Shown: piece after piece, positions 31,630 through 39,226 of the stretch | Layout of the letters: the number at the start of each line of letters is the position of its first letter | Position numbering within the stretch: the first letter of the stretch is position 1 | DNA from: a virus | Length of the DNA stretch: 43,523 nt | IMG/VR virus record: IMGVR_UViG_3300042936_000932 | Location: 1-43,523 of that record | Strand: one strand, 5' to 3' | Made by a program: the position numbers and the translations under genes | Notes under the pieces: generated by a model | What the model saw: only the letters and a program-made list of their open reading frames with translations | Told to the model about the DNA's origin: nothing | The model's database searches: none

Positions 31630-33519
31630 TTAAACTAGCAGTGTTCCCATTACTGTAACTGTAGAGCTGGCATTAACTGGAGTTACACGTAGTCTTACGT
31701 TAGTTCCGTCAATATCAGCAGAAATTGCAGAAGAAGAACCGTTGGTTCCTACAACTGCATACTCAGTTATTGCAATGTTATCGCTTGTGTCTAGAGTTAG
31801 AAGTACCTCCGAAATCTCAGTGTGGGTGCTGTAAGCAACCTTAACCAAGAATTTTGCTGAACGATAAGATGCCTTAGCAAAAGCAAAAGCTGTTACAGCA
31901 GTAGCTGCTGTTGGAGCAGAAACTGTAGCCGCAACCTGTCTTGCTATATTGTTTACCTCTACCGCTGTAAAGTCTGGAACAACTGCCTCTAGAGCTGTTA
32001 CTGCACGAGCATTTGTAAAGTAAAGGTTTGTGTTTTCTTCAATAACAGCTGTTGTAATTGCGTCTACTGCTGTGGTAATGTCTGCAGGGGTAGCCTTAGC
32101 ATTTAGCTGTGTCTGAATTGCTGATGTAACACCATCCACATAGTTAAGCTCTGTTGCAGTTGCTGTAAGAACAACATCTTCATTAATTTTAGGTGAGGTT
32201 AAAGTCTTGTTAGTAAGAGTCTGAGCGGTTGTCTTGTCTACTAGGTAGGTAAGATCTGGAGAGATTGCACCTGTTGTGTCGTTGTACGACAAACCAGTTC
32301 CAACTGCGTTACCTACTGCATCTTGTGCTCTTTCAACTGTGAAGTACTCGTTTGTTCCTTCTGGAAGAGTTGTTGTGCTTACCTCAGAAAGGTCAAGAAC
32401 AAACTCTGTTCCGTTTAGGTCTAGACCAGTTCCAGCGGTAAATGTTCCAGCACCAGAGAACTGAGTAAACTGAAGTGGATCTGTTCCAATTGTAGCTGGC
32501 TTAAGGGTTTGAACCCAACCAGTGTTTGCATAGGTTCCAGCACTTACGAAAACAAAGTCTCCGCTGTCTATTTCTGTTGCAGTGTCAAAGTCTGTTGCAC
32601 GAAGAGCCTGGCCAGAAGCCTGGACAACATATATACCGTTTTCAGCAGTGTTTGTCTGATCTTTAAGAAGAACACGGTCTCCTGTAACAAGTGTTACTCC
32701 ACCAGCAGTATCTCCATTTTCAAGTGCAGTGGCAATTGCGATGTTTCCGTTTACTGCAACTCTAGCTGCCTCGTGAACGTGCAGTCCTTCAACAGCAGCA
32801 TCTACATAAGCCTTTGTTGCTGCGTCTGTAGATTCAGTTGGAGCTCCAAGACCTGTAATCTTACTAGTACCCATTGCAATGGCACCAGTCATGGTACCGC
32901 CAGCTAATGGTAGTTTTGCACCTAGCTGAGTCTGAATTGAACTTGTAACTCCGTCAACGTAGTTTAGCTCTGTAGTAGTTAGAGTTGCACCATCTAAAAT
33001 ATTTAACTCTGTAGCTGTAGCAGTAAGAACAACATCCTCATTAATCTTTGGTGAGGTAAGTGTCTTGTTGGTTAGAGTCTGAGTATTAGTTGTTCCAACT
33101 ACTGCACCAGTTGCACCATGGGCCTCTGTTGCACTTGTGTGAGTTGTCAGGTTGCCTGCAACTGTTGATGCTGAACCGTATGCATCATATGTGTTTGCGG
33201 TTACAGAGATTGCACCAGTTGAATCTGTATATGTAAGACCAGTTCCAACAGCATTTCCTACTGCATCCTGAGCTCTTTCATCTGTAAAGTACTTGTTTGT
33301 AGAACCTTCAGCTAGGGCGTCTGTGTTTGAATCAGCAACACCATTTTCAGCTACAAAGCTTACTAGTTTTGTAGTTGGGTTGTATGTTACTGAAATGTTT
33401 GTCTGAGTACCGCCAGTAATGGCGTCCTCTGTAATAATATCTGAGGCGTTGATGGTACCGTTTGTACCTTCAACAACCAAACCTGACTTAATTCTAAAGT
33501 CTTTAGTTACTGTTGCCAT
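31630..33519 (-). CDS. Large tail fibre protein
   Basis: A 629-residue protein beginning MATVTKDFRIKSGLVVEGTN, the attachment motif shared with its neighbour. It contains two copies of KYFTDERAQDAVGNAVGTGL (second copy YFTVERAQDAV), two of LTNKTLTSPKINEDVVLTAT, and ELNYVDGVTSSIQTQLGAKL shaft repeats. A central module (LHVHEAARVAVNGNIAIATA ... QFTQFSGAGTFTAGTG) is homologous to residues ~420-570 of the next fibre. The last ~85 residues (YRSAKFLVKVAYSTHTEISE ... VTVMGTLLV) match the C-terminal half of the protein at 33537-33983. ATG preceded by AAGGAGAT. Confidence 0.87.
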   Translation of the reverse strand: MATVTKDFRIKSGLVVEGTNGTINASDIITEDAITGGTQTNISVTYNPTTKLVSFVAENGVADSNTDALAEGSTNKYFTDERAQDAVGNAVGTGLTYTDSTGAISVTANTYDAYGSASTVAGNLTTHTSATEAHGATGAVVGTTNTQTLTNKTLTSPKINEDVVLTATATELNILDGATLTTTELNYVDGVTSSIQTQLGAKLPLAGGTMTGAIAMGTSKITGLGAPTESTDAATKAYVDAAVEGLHVHEAARVAVNGNIAIATALENGDTAGGVTLVTGDRVLLKDQTNTAENGIYVVQASGQALRATDFDTATEIDSGDFVFVSAGTYANTGWVQTLKPATIGTDPLQFTQFSGAGTFTAGTGLDLNGTEFVLDLSEVSTTTLPEGTNEYFTVERAQDAVGNAVGTGLSYNDTTGAISPDLTYLVDKTTAQTLTNKTLTSPKINEDVVLTATATELNYVDGVTSAIQTQLNAKATPADITTAVDAITTAVIEENTNLYFTNARAVTALEAVVPDFTAVEVNNIARQVAATVSAPTAATAVTAFAFAKASYRSAKFLVKVAYSTHTEISEVLLTLDTSDNIAITEYAVVGTNGSSSAISADIDGTNVRLRVTPVNASSTVTVMGTLLV

Positions 33520-33536
33520 GGGTTTATCTCCTTATT

Positions 33537-33983
33537 TTATGCCTTAAGTCCAACACGAGCGAATCGTGCTGTGACTGGCTTAACTGCAGGGTTTGGAATA
33601 ATACTTAATACTAAGTTTGATCCTACCCTTGAGACATCAACGGTTCCTATATCCCCATCATTGTCTATAATTCCATACTGACTAATGTTAATGTTTGTTC
33701 CATCAATCAATATGGTAAATTCTGTTGCGTAAAATTTATTAGCTCCGCCTGTCGTTTTTGACAAAGAAACCATATACTTTACGAGTCTCCAGCTTGCTAC
33801 TGGAATACTTTCTAAAACTGTCGTGTTTTCAATACCAGAAACAATATTCTCATTGTTTCCATCTGAGCCAAGATCCGTTGCTTGAGCAGCTAATGTATCA
33901 ATAAGGTCTACGTAGTCTTGCCCAGTAGGCTTATCCCCTGTCTCAAATTTTGATTTTAGCGTGTTTAAGTTAATCTTGGCCAT
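33537..33983 (-). CDS. Short fibre / baseplate protein sharing the fibre tip domain
   Basis: A 148-residue protein. Residues 1-35 (LKSKFETGDKPTGQDYVDLI) match the attachment motif found at the start of many phage fibres. Residues ~60-148 (WRLVKYMVSLSKTTGGANKF ... TARFARVGLKA) match the beta-rich C-terminus of the large fibre encoded next. It may be a short fibre or a cap. The start lies exactly six bases after a TATAAT box. Confidence 0.7.
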   Translation of the reverse strand: MAKINLNTLKSKFETGDKPTGQDYVDLIDTLAAQATDLGSDGNNENIVSGIENTTVLESIPVASWRLVKYMVSLSKTTGGANKFYATEFTILIDGTNINISQYGIIDNDGDIGTVDVSRVGSNLVLSIIPNPAVKPVTARFARVGLKA

Positions 33984-33989
33984 ACTAGT

Positions 33990-33998
33990 ATTATATCA
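33990..33998 (-). promoter_or_regulatory. Leaderless extended -10 promoter
   Basis: TGATATAAT on the minus strand, six bases before the ATG at 33983. Confidence 0.55.
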
Positions 33999-34010
33999 TT
34001 GTTTGTAATT

Positions 34011-34235
34011 TTAAAGGATATAATTATTTAAGCCAATAACGGCAATGCCAATTGGGGCTGGATTGCTTGCAGAGTATCCTGGAACCATTATGTTAGTAAA
34101 TCTAATTCTAAAAGGAAGAACTTCACTAATTTTTGCGGTTCTTTTACCCTCGGAAATTTTAACAATTGGGTAGTTTTTTGTACCTAAAGATCTGACTTTT
34201 TGTTTTTGTTTAGTGGATATAACCGCAGAGGCCAT
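34011..34235 (-). CDS. Small structural-region protein, unknown
   Basis: A 74-residue basic protein with beta-strand character (FRIRFTNIMVPGYSASNPAP, IGIAVIGLNNYIL). The start overlaps the stop of the BppU-like gene by one base (TAATG). The gene order BppU-like then small protein repeats that at 38602-38522, suggesting equivalent parts of two copies of a module. Confidence 0.6.
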   Translation of the reverse strand: MASAVISTKQKQKVRSLGTKNYPIVKISEGKRTAKISEVLPFRIRFTNIMVPGYSASNPAPIGIAVIGLNNYIL

Positions 34236-34645
34236 TAGTCAGTAACGTCTTCTAGGATAATTACGCTACCCTGAGCTACTGTCCAAACAATCTGATCTTG
34301 AGCTGTAGATAGCTCTATATCAAAAATGTCTCCAGTTTGCAAAATTTGTGACTGGGTCGCTGTAAGAGATACGGTGAATTCTCCAGCCAGGTCATCTGGG
34401 TCCTGTTCTGGAGTTAGGGTTAAAATTAAAGTTGCGGCATCTGTAATTACTCCAGAGGTTGCACCACTTGTTGGTCTCTTTATCTTCATTGAGATAGACC
34501 AGTCATCAAGATTCAAGGGGGCTTTTGCGTCATCTGTAACGTATACCTTAAATGCAGCGGTATCACCACGAACAATAGTCCAAGTTACCCTTGGAGGAGT
34601 ATTGCCCACATTATAAGAACTAGAAGATCCTCTGAGCGTAGCCAT
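34235..34645 (-). CDS. BppU N-terminal domain-like baseplate protein
   Basis: A 136-residue protein. The segment TWTIVRGDTAAFKVYVTDDA, then PLNLDDWSISMKIKRP, matches the N-terminal domain of BppU-type upper baseplate proteins (rGDt..f.v.v.d..g.p.dLtg). The end (GDIFDIELSTAQDQIVWTVA, GSVIILEDVTD) completes the beta sandwich. It is paralogous to the proteins at 38602-38982 and 38124-38513. It probably holds adsorption fibres at the tail tip. The start is six bases after a TATAAT box. Confidence 0.7.
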   Translation of the reverse strand: MATLRGSSSSYNVGNTPPRVTWTIVRGDTAAFKVYVTDDAKAPLNLDDWSISMKIKRPTSGATSGVITDAATLILTLTPEQDPDDLAGEFTVSLTATQSQILQTGDIFDIELSTAQDQIVWTVAQGSVIILEDVTD

Positions 34646-34651
34646 AATAAA

Positions 34652-34660
34652 ATTATATCA
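34652..34660 (-). promoter_or_regulatory. Leaderless extended -10 promoter
   Basis: TGATATAAT on the minus strand, six bases before the ATG at 34645. Confidence 0.55.
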
Positions 34661-34690
34661 TAGTATATAGCTTTAAAATGATTATAAAAG

Positions 34691-34930
34691 CTACCAGTTA
34701 CCCACTGGACACTCTGCACCCTTTAGCGTTGTCTTAAGATGCATTATGCAGCCACACTTTTTGCACTGACCAGTTGCTTTAATTAAGAATGGGCATGCCT
34801 TGCAAATATCCATTCTTCTAGAAGCTTCTTCGTCTTCAACATATTCAGTTTTAGGATTTAGCAAGTCCCACGGTCTAGTTGTACCAAGGTTCTTTTTCCA
34901 TTGCTGGTATGGCGTAAGTTTTTCTTCCAT
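34691..34930 (-). CDS. Four-cysteine-pair zinc-ribbon-like protein
   Basis: A 79-residue protein. The C-terminal 45 residues carry RMDICKACPFL, CKKCGCIMHLKTTLKGAECP and terminal GNW. A very similar protein lies at 39642-39842 on the other strand (ICKVCP, CSKCGCFMELKSTLLEAKCP, GKW). The spacing C-x2-C, C-x2-C-x-C and a final C suggests one structural zinc site with an extra Cys. This Cys pattern is common in small phage proteins of unknown role. It overlaps the upstream gene by one base. Confidence 0.75.
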   Translation of the reverse strand: MEEKLTPYQQWKKNLGTTRPWDLLNPKTEYVEDEEASRRMDICKACPFLIKATGQCKKCGCIMHLKTTLKGAECPVGNW

Positions 34931-35199
34931 TAGTTGTCCCCTGGATTTTCTGGGGGAAGAAAGTTATCCCCATCTACAGTCCATCCAAAACCAATTTCAT
35001 CATAATTTTTATCAGTAATGTCAATAACTACTGGTTGAGATTGAAGCCCATAAATTAACGATGCCATGATTGGATCAGAATAATTTTCTTCTACATACCA
35101 TTTGTGAAAGACTTCATTATCTGTAACTAAAGCAAAGACTCTTTGAGGTCTTTGGGTCTGTTCTGTTTCAAAATTTTCTTTTTGTGTCATCTCATCCAT
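34930..35199 (-). CDS. Hypothetical protein, single copy of a Trp-rich domain
   Basis: An 89-residue protein with an acidic N-terminus followed by a ~70-residue domain (VFALVTDNEVFHKW ... VVIDITDKNYDEIGFGWTVD, GDNFLPPE). The protein at 16475-16918 has two copies. Family not recognised. The start is six bases after a TATAAT box. Confidence 0.65.
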   Translation of the reverse strand: MDEMTQKENFETEQTQRPQRVFALVTDNEVFHKWYVEENYSDPIMASLIYGLQSQPVVIDITDKNYDEIGFGWTVDGDNFLPPENPGDN

Positions 35200-35205
35200 T
35201 AGAAA

Positions 35206-35214
35206 ATTATATCA
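35206..35214 (-). promoter_or_regulatory. Leaderless extended -10 promoter
   Basis: TGATATAAT on the minus strand, six bases before the ATG at 35199. Confidence 0.55.
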
Positions 35215-35216
35215 TA

Positions 35217-36110
35217 TCAGACTGCGTTGCAGGATATTGTTGTTGAGCTGCTGGATATTAGGTTACCAGTACATGCGTCATATACTTTTGTTGTTCTAAT
35301 TCTTGTTTTTTTAGACCCACACCCACCGTAAGTAATAACAGTATTTGTCTTACACCTTGAATCTCTATCTAAATACGTAGTACAATCTGTGTTTTGACAA
35401 GTTCTTGCTCTTTGCTCTTTATTGGTATCGCTTGGAACAGTGCTCCATGGTGACCAGGAACCGCATACCGCTTGGCAGCAAGCCGTATACTGTGTATAAG
35501 AAAATGTACTGCAATCTTTGTTAGTTCCTGATACTGTCCTCTCTTTTGTTCCAGATGAGCTAAGTGCAAAGGCTGCATTGCAAACGCTGTATGCTCCATA
35601 ATTTGTTGTTGCTGTGCATGTAGTTGGTGGAGTAACATAACCACAACTACCGTCTACATAGGCACTAGGAGTACTAATAACTCTATCAGTACAATTATTA
35701 TCATAAGACGTTGTTGTTACCCCAGTAATGTTGTTTGTTACAGTTATTGTTTTTCTACGTTTGGTTATTTTGTTTGCATAAACAGTCAGCTTACCCTCGC
35801 ATGAAGCTGTGGCTGCAGATTCTTCTCCATAAGTTTCACATGGCCCTGTCGTTATTGTATCTGCAATAAAGTTTCCAAAGTTTACAAGAATTGGTGTTTC
35901 GTAGTCTACCAAAGTTCCTGCAGCTGGTTGCTGAGATAGGGCTTTGCCACCTTGTAAAGAATTGTTTGTAGCAATTAGTCCAGAAAGACTATCGAGAGTT
36001 AGCCCTGAAGATGCCAGTTGGGTTGTTACCGTGCCACTAGTAAGTCCTGAAAAATCAGGAACAGCAACCATTCCTTTAGATGAGCCATACCTAGCAACAA
36101 AACCTAACAT
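35217..36110 (-). CDS. PASTA plus cysteine-rich thrombospondin-type-1-like protein
   Basis: A 297-residue protein. Residues ~14-80 form a PASTA domain (VAVPDFSGLTSGTVTTQLAS ... ALSQQPAAGTLVDYETPILV), a module that binds peptidoglycan or beta-lactams in bacterial kinases and PBPs. The rest has about 24 cysteines. It includes CGSWSPWSTVPSDTNKEQRA followed by RTCQNTDC, which matches the WxxW...R...R.C...C core of thrombospondin type 1 repeats. A second related repeat is NYGAYSVCNAAFALSSSGTK with ERTVSGTNKDC. The cysteines would form disulfides outside the cell. Its place among fibre genes suggests a virion adsorption protein. ATG preceded by AGGAT. Confidence 0.75.
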   Translation of the reverse strand: MLGFVARYGSSKGMVAVPDFSGLTSGTVTTQLASSGLTLDSLSGLIATNNSLQGGKALSQQPAAGTLVDYETPILVNFGNFIADTITTGPCETYGEESAATASCEGKLTVYANKITKRRKTITVTNNITGVTTTSYDNNCTDRVISTPSAYVDGSCGYVTPPTTCTATTNYGAYSVCNAAFALSSSGTKERTVSGTNKDCSTFSYTQYTACCQAVCGSWSPWSTVPSDTNKEQRARTCQNTDCTTYLDRDSRCKTNTVITYGGCGSKKTRIRTTKVYDACTGNLISSSSTTISCNAV

Positions 36111-36117
36111 GGCTATC

Positions 36118-36747
36118 CTATGCCGTCAAATCACCGATTAAAATCCAGGTATCTGTATCTCTTTTTATCAGAGTTGCTGGAGAATACCTTGCAGCAACTT
36201 TTTTATTAGAGTTTTTACTTAGAAGTGTGACCCCGCTTGCTGCGGTAAAAATTAATTGTCCAGCACCAGTTTGAATAAAGGCAATCTGAGTTCCTGTTAG
36301 AAATGGCACAGAAGCATTGGTTGGTATTGTAACAGTTACTGCTGTTGCAGAGTCAACGTCTAAAGTTCTTCCAGAATCTGATAACGATAATGTAAAGTTT
36401 GATGACTTTGTAAACAACTGGGCATTGTCTCCATAAACTCTCCAAGATCCATTAAAGTAATACTGAATTTGATTTAAGACTGCCCCATCATCTGTCTGTC
36501 TAACAAATGCAACAAGACCATTTGTTGGTGAAGTAATAACGGTATCTCTAGAGTTTGGGTTTAAAAAATTATTTACCCCAGCTTTTGCATTCAATACAGA
36601 AGCAAAGTTTACAGTATTTGTAAAATCATGGACTCCAGACCAAGAATACGGCACGGTTGTGCTTGCATATCCAGCAACTGGATACCATTTGTCGTCTGAC
36701 AGATCGTATACATAAGCAACTTTTCCAACGGAATCAATTGTAGCCAT
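36118..36747 (-). CDS. Tail fibre-like protein with shared beta tip
   Basis: A 209-residue protein. N-terminal ~110 residues are unique and beta-rich (VAYVYDLSDDKWYPVAGYAS, FVRQTDDGAVLNQIQYYFNG). The C-terminal ~95 residues (TVTIPTNASVPFLTGTQIAF ... LIKRDTDTWILIGDLTA) are clearly related to the ends of the fibres at 29437-31521 and, more distantly, 17476-18507. This looks like a trimer-forming tip domain. It overlaps the upstream gene by one base. Confidence 0.75.
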   Translation of the reverse strand: MATIDSVGKVAYVYDLSDDKWYPVAGYASTTVPYSWSGVHDFTNTVNFASVLNAKAGVNNFLNPNSRDTVITSPTNGLVAFVRQTDDGAVLNQIQYYFNGSWRVYGDNAQLFTKSSNFTLSLSDSGRTLDVDSATAVTVTIPTNASVPFLTGTQIAFIQTGAGQLIFTAASGVTLLSKNSNKKVAARYSPATLIKRDTDTWILIGDLTA

Positions 36748-37235
36748 TAGCTCATGTCACCGCCTATTTCTTTCCATCCAACGGTTCCGTCATAAACGTA
36801 CATGGTTAGTGGGTCAGAGCCCTTGTCTACCCAGAGAGAACCCTCTGCAATAGTTCCAGTTGGAGTAGTTGTCTGATATCTTGCAACTGCAACTGGTGTC
36901 AGGCCATTAATATTAAAAGTTGGTGCAGATGAAGTTGCGTCAACCCAAACAAATCCATCTGGGATGGCTGTTTGTGCTAGATTTTGTGGGGTAGGAATTG
37001 AAGAAGAATAAACAGAACCAATACCAGTAGTTTCTAGACTAACCACACGATTAGATACAGCTTTTAAGTGTCCAGCTATAGAGTTTTCTAGAACTGCAGC
37101 CATGTTTATTGGTGGAATTTTTGTACCATAATGGTAAATTCTTAAGGCATCTTGAATGTTTGCATTTTCTGATAATTCTGGAATGCTGGTGTTATATGGC
37201 CCACTACCGCCAGCGTTATCAATATTTTCTGCCAT
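36747..37235 (-). CDS. Minor tail / adsorption protein
   Basis: A 162-residue protein. The N-terminal part (IPELSENANIQDALRIYHYG) and a short helix LKAVSNRVVSLET look like a small trimeric stalk. The C-terminal part repeats a pattern GFVWVDATSSAPTFNINGLT and GSLWVDKGSDPLTMYVYDGT, seen in connectors between fibres. The ATG at 37235 is chosen for its AAGGTG site seven bases away; a TTG at 37241 is the alternative. Confidence 0.65.
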   Translation of the reverse strand: MAENIDNAGGSGPYNTSIPELSENANIQDALRIYHYGTKIPPINMAAVLENSIAGHLKAVSNRVVSLETTGIGSVYSSSIPTPQNLAQTAIPDGFVWVDATSSAPTFNINGLTPVAVARYQTTTPTGTIAEGSLWVDKGSDPLTMYVYDGTVGWKEIGGDMS

Positions 37236-37253
37236 AATCAATCACCTTCTTAA

Positions 37254-37262
37254 ATTTTATCA
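37254..37262 (-). promoter_or_regulatory. Extended -10 promoter
   Basis: TGATAAAAT on the minus strand, 18 bases before the ATG at 37235, with AAGAAGGTG in between. Confidence 0.45.
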
Positions 37263-37269
37263 CAATATA

Positions 37270-38124
37270 CTAAATTAGTGGCAGATTTCCAATACCTGCA
37301 ACAAGAACAAAGTTTAAGTCTCTTACACCATTTACTTTTTGCCAAGTTAACAACGATCCAGGACTAAAGGGAATGGTCTCTGTTGCTGTTATATTAACTG
37401 GAAGATAAAGTGTAGAGCCAATTGTTGTTAAAGGAGATATTGTTATACCAGAGGATATTGGGGTTTCGTTTCTAATTATATACTGAACGTTAAAACCAGA
37501 AGTTGCTCCAAGCGCAATCTCCTCTGCGCTAAAGTAAGAAGCAATTGGAAAAAATAAACCAGTTTGTATTGTTGCAAAATTTATCCAAGCAGTTCCAGAG
37601 TAAGCTTTTAGTATTGGTGATGGGGATTGGCTAATATCTAGCCAAAACATTCCAGCTGTTGGTGTGGATGGCGCCGTAGAACTTATAGTAGTTACAGCAA
37701 GAATACCATCTATAATTTCTGAAGTTGGAGTTGCTGGAACAGTTGGGGGAATTGCTGCTATATATGTTAAAGCATATTCTGTAGGAACAACTGTCCTAGC
37801 AATTCCATCAATAAACACAACTGGTATATTGGCAAGAGCTGTGCTTGGAATAAGTCTTAATAGTTTTGACCAACCAAGAGTTCCATTTACACTGCCATAC
37901 TGGTATAAAAACAAAAACTCAAAGTCGGATGGCAGTAGGTTTATATAAAGATCTTGTGGTAGCGGTGCAGTTGAAAAAGTTACAGCTACATCTGTTGGTT
38001 TTCCTGGGCCAGTAAAAATAAGACTACCACGAACTCCTGGAGCTCCATAGTCAACGTTAACGTCTACTGATGCTGGGCCACCAAAAATAGATAGAGTTTC
38101 ATTCGATAATAATATGTCTACCAT
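37270..38124 (-). CDS. Baseplate / minor tail protein
   Basis: A 284-residue protein, beta-rich, with N-terminal VDVNVDYGAPGVRGSLIFTG followed by PGKP, a Gly-rich start common in adsorption proteins of related phages. It contains GMFWLDISQSPSPILKAYSG, related to the WVD...YDGT pattern of the next gene. The C-terminus (PFSPGSLLTWQKVNGVRDLN) has no recognised family. It overlaps the upstream BppU-like gene by one base. Confidence 0.6.
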   Translation of the reverse strand: MVDILLSNETLSIFGGPASVDVNVDYGAPGVRGSLIFTGPGKPTDVAVTFSTAPLPQDLYINLLPSDFEFLFLYQYGSVNGTLGWSKLLRLIPSTALANIPVVFIDGIARTVVPTEYALTYIAAIPPTVPATPTSEIIDGILAVTTISSTAPSTPTAGMFWLDISQSPSPILKAYSGTAWINFATIQTGLFFPIASYFSAEEIALGATSGFNVQYIIRNETPISSGITISPLTTIGSTLYLPVNITATETIPFSPGSLLTWQKVNGVRDLNFVLVAGIGNLPLI

Positions 38125-38513
38125 TAGCTTAAGAACGCCTCCGAAGCGCCAGTAATTTGTTCTGTAACAGATATTGTTCCAGTAAGAAGTGTTATCACGC
38201 TGTCATATGGTGATCCAGATTTAAAAATTTGTACGTCATAAACGTAGTTTAGGCTAAAGTCCATGTCTATTCCATTTTCTGGAAGTATGGCGCAATCAAT
38301 GTAGGTTGCATCTGAAGATATTCTGGCATAGCCCTGTAGCTGATCGCTAATTCCAGACTGTCCACGCTCTGTTGACATTGTAAACTTTGCACCAGAAATT
38401 GGGTTATAGCCAGTCAAAGGGAATTGATTACCGCTAGCATCTTTCGGGTATATCCTAAATTCATAGGTGTCACCCCTGTAATATGAAATATTAAAAACTG
38501 CTGGAAATGCCAT
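38124..38513 (-). CDS. BppU N-terminal domain-like baseplate protein
   Basis: A 129-residue protein with NISYYRGDTYEFRIYPKDAS, FPLTGYNPISGAKFTMSTE and a closing beta segment VYDVQIFKSGSPYDSVITLL. This is the clearest of the three BppU_N-like proteins. AAGGAG lies 5 bases before the ATG. Its stop overlaps the start of the next gene by one base. Confidence 0.7.
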   Translation of the reverse strand: MAFPAVFNISYYRGDTYEFRIYPKDASGNQFPLTGYNPISGAKFTMSTERGQSGISDQLQGYARISSDATYIDCAILPENGIDMDFSLNYVYDVQIFKSGSPYDSVITLLTGTISVTEQITGASEAFLS

Positions 38514-38521
38514 GATTCTCC

Positions 38522-38602
38522 TTAAACCTTGTAGACCTTGCCTTGTACTTTGATTACTGGTGGTAAGTTAGTTTTTACTGTTGAAATCTTTACGGTTGCC
38601 AT
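38522..38602 (-). CDS. Very small protein (26 residues) in adsorption operon
   Basis: Reads MATVKISTVKTNLPPVIKVQ then GKVYKV. Its ATG shares a base with the upstream stop (TAATG) and its stop precedes the AAGGAG site of the next gene, so it sits exactly between two coupled genes. It is basic and beta-like. Function unknown; it may be a small capping peptide. Confidence 0.55.
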   Translation of the reverse strand: MATVKISTVKTNLPPVIKVQGKVYKV

Positions 38603-38982
38603 TATAGAGTTCCCGCCGTGACATCAGCAGCTACCTTGATTGTTCCAAGAACTGGAGTCCAGATTATATCACCAATCTGTACTTCTAGATCAAAAGCAAT
38701 CTCGGCTACTGTCTTGTTATAGCCAGCTCCCCAAGCAGAAGTAATTTCTGGCGGGGCAATAATATTAACATATCCTGACCCCTTTTCAACTGTCAAAGAG
38801 TCTAGAATATCTCCAAAATTATCATATGTTGTAGATGCAAAGTTCCAAGTACTTATGTTAAAAATAGTTGTTTCATCATTTTGAAGAAAATCTACACGCA
38901 GCCTAGCTGTATCCCCACGAACAATGTTCCATTTAACTATTGCTGGGGTATTGCCAAATGATTCAGGTATAGACATAGTCAT
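38602..38982 (-). CDS. BppU N-terminal domain-like baseplate protein
   Basis: A 126-residue protein with VKWNIVRGDTARLRVDFLQN, a Trp-containing middle strand (FNISTWNFASTTYDNFGDIL), and the closing IAFDLEVQIGDIIWTPVLGT. It is most similar to the protein at 34235-34645 (W.IVRGDTA, then FD.E...D.I.WT...G...V..DVT). The ATG at 38982 lies seven bases after a TATAAT box; the longer frame from 39048 runs back through the terminator and is rejected. It is the first gene of the late minus-strand block. Confidence 0.7.
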   Translation of the reverse strand: MTMSIPESFGNTPAIVKWNIVRGDTARLRVDFLQNDETTIFNISTWNFASTTYDNFGDILDSLTVEKGSGYVNIIAPPEITSAWGAGYNKTVAEIAFDLEVQIGDIIWTPVLGTIKVAADVTAGTL

Positions 38983-38989
38983 AATATTG

Positions 38990-38998
38990 ATTATATCA
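38990..38998 (-). promoter_or_regulatory. Leaderless extended -10 promoter for adsorption gene block
   Basis: TGATATAAT on the minus strand, seven bases before the ATG at 38982 and just downstream of a terminator. Confidence 0.55.
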
Positions 38999-39007
38999 CA
39001 GAAAACG

Positions 39008-39061
39008 TTAAAAAGACTAATACTCAGGTTGGTGGGTATGAGAGACAAACCCGAGTATTAG
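39008..39061 (-). terminator. Rho-independent terminator between membrane protein and adsorption block
   Basis: A 14-base-pair stem with one mismatch (CTAATACTCGGGTT on the minus strand paired with AACCTGAGTATTAG), a 17-base loop, then TCTTTTTAACG. Confidence 0.85.
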
Positions 39062-39064
39062 CCT

Positions 39065-39226
39065 TATAGATTATAACATATCAAACGTTATAATATCGTT
39101 ATAAAGTATTTGCACTTAAAAATAAAAAGTGTGGTATATTGTTATAATTAGGTTTTAAGATATATATGATATAAAGTGTATAAGAATATAAAGTATATAG
39201 TATAGTTTATATATTATATATAATAA
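39065..39226. other. Very AT-rich non-coding stretch
   Basis: About 160 bases of mostly A and T, with many TATA steps. A near-repeat GATATAAAGTGTATAAG / AATATAAAGTATATAG occurs in tandem. A plus-strand extended -10 box (TGTTATAAT, 39140-39148) is present, pointing into the antisense of the neighbouring gene. I see no gene here. Confidence 0.5.

Noticed and set aside
16958-33519. Diversity-generating retroelement acting on the fibre genes
   Set aside because: No reverse transcriptase gene and no template/variable repeat pair with adenine-specific changes was seen in the window.
38983-39048. Longer N-terminus of the BppU-like protein from 39048
   Set aside because: It would run through the terminator stem and the TATAAT box; similarity to its paralogue begins after the ATG at 38982.
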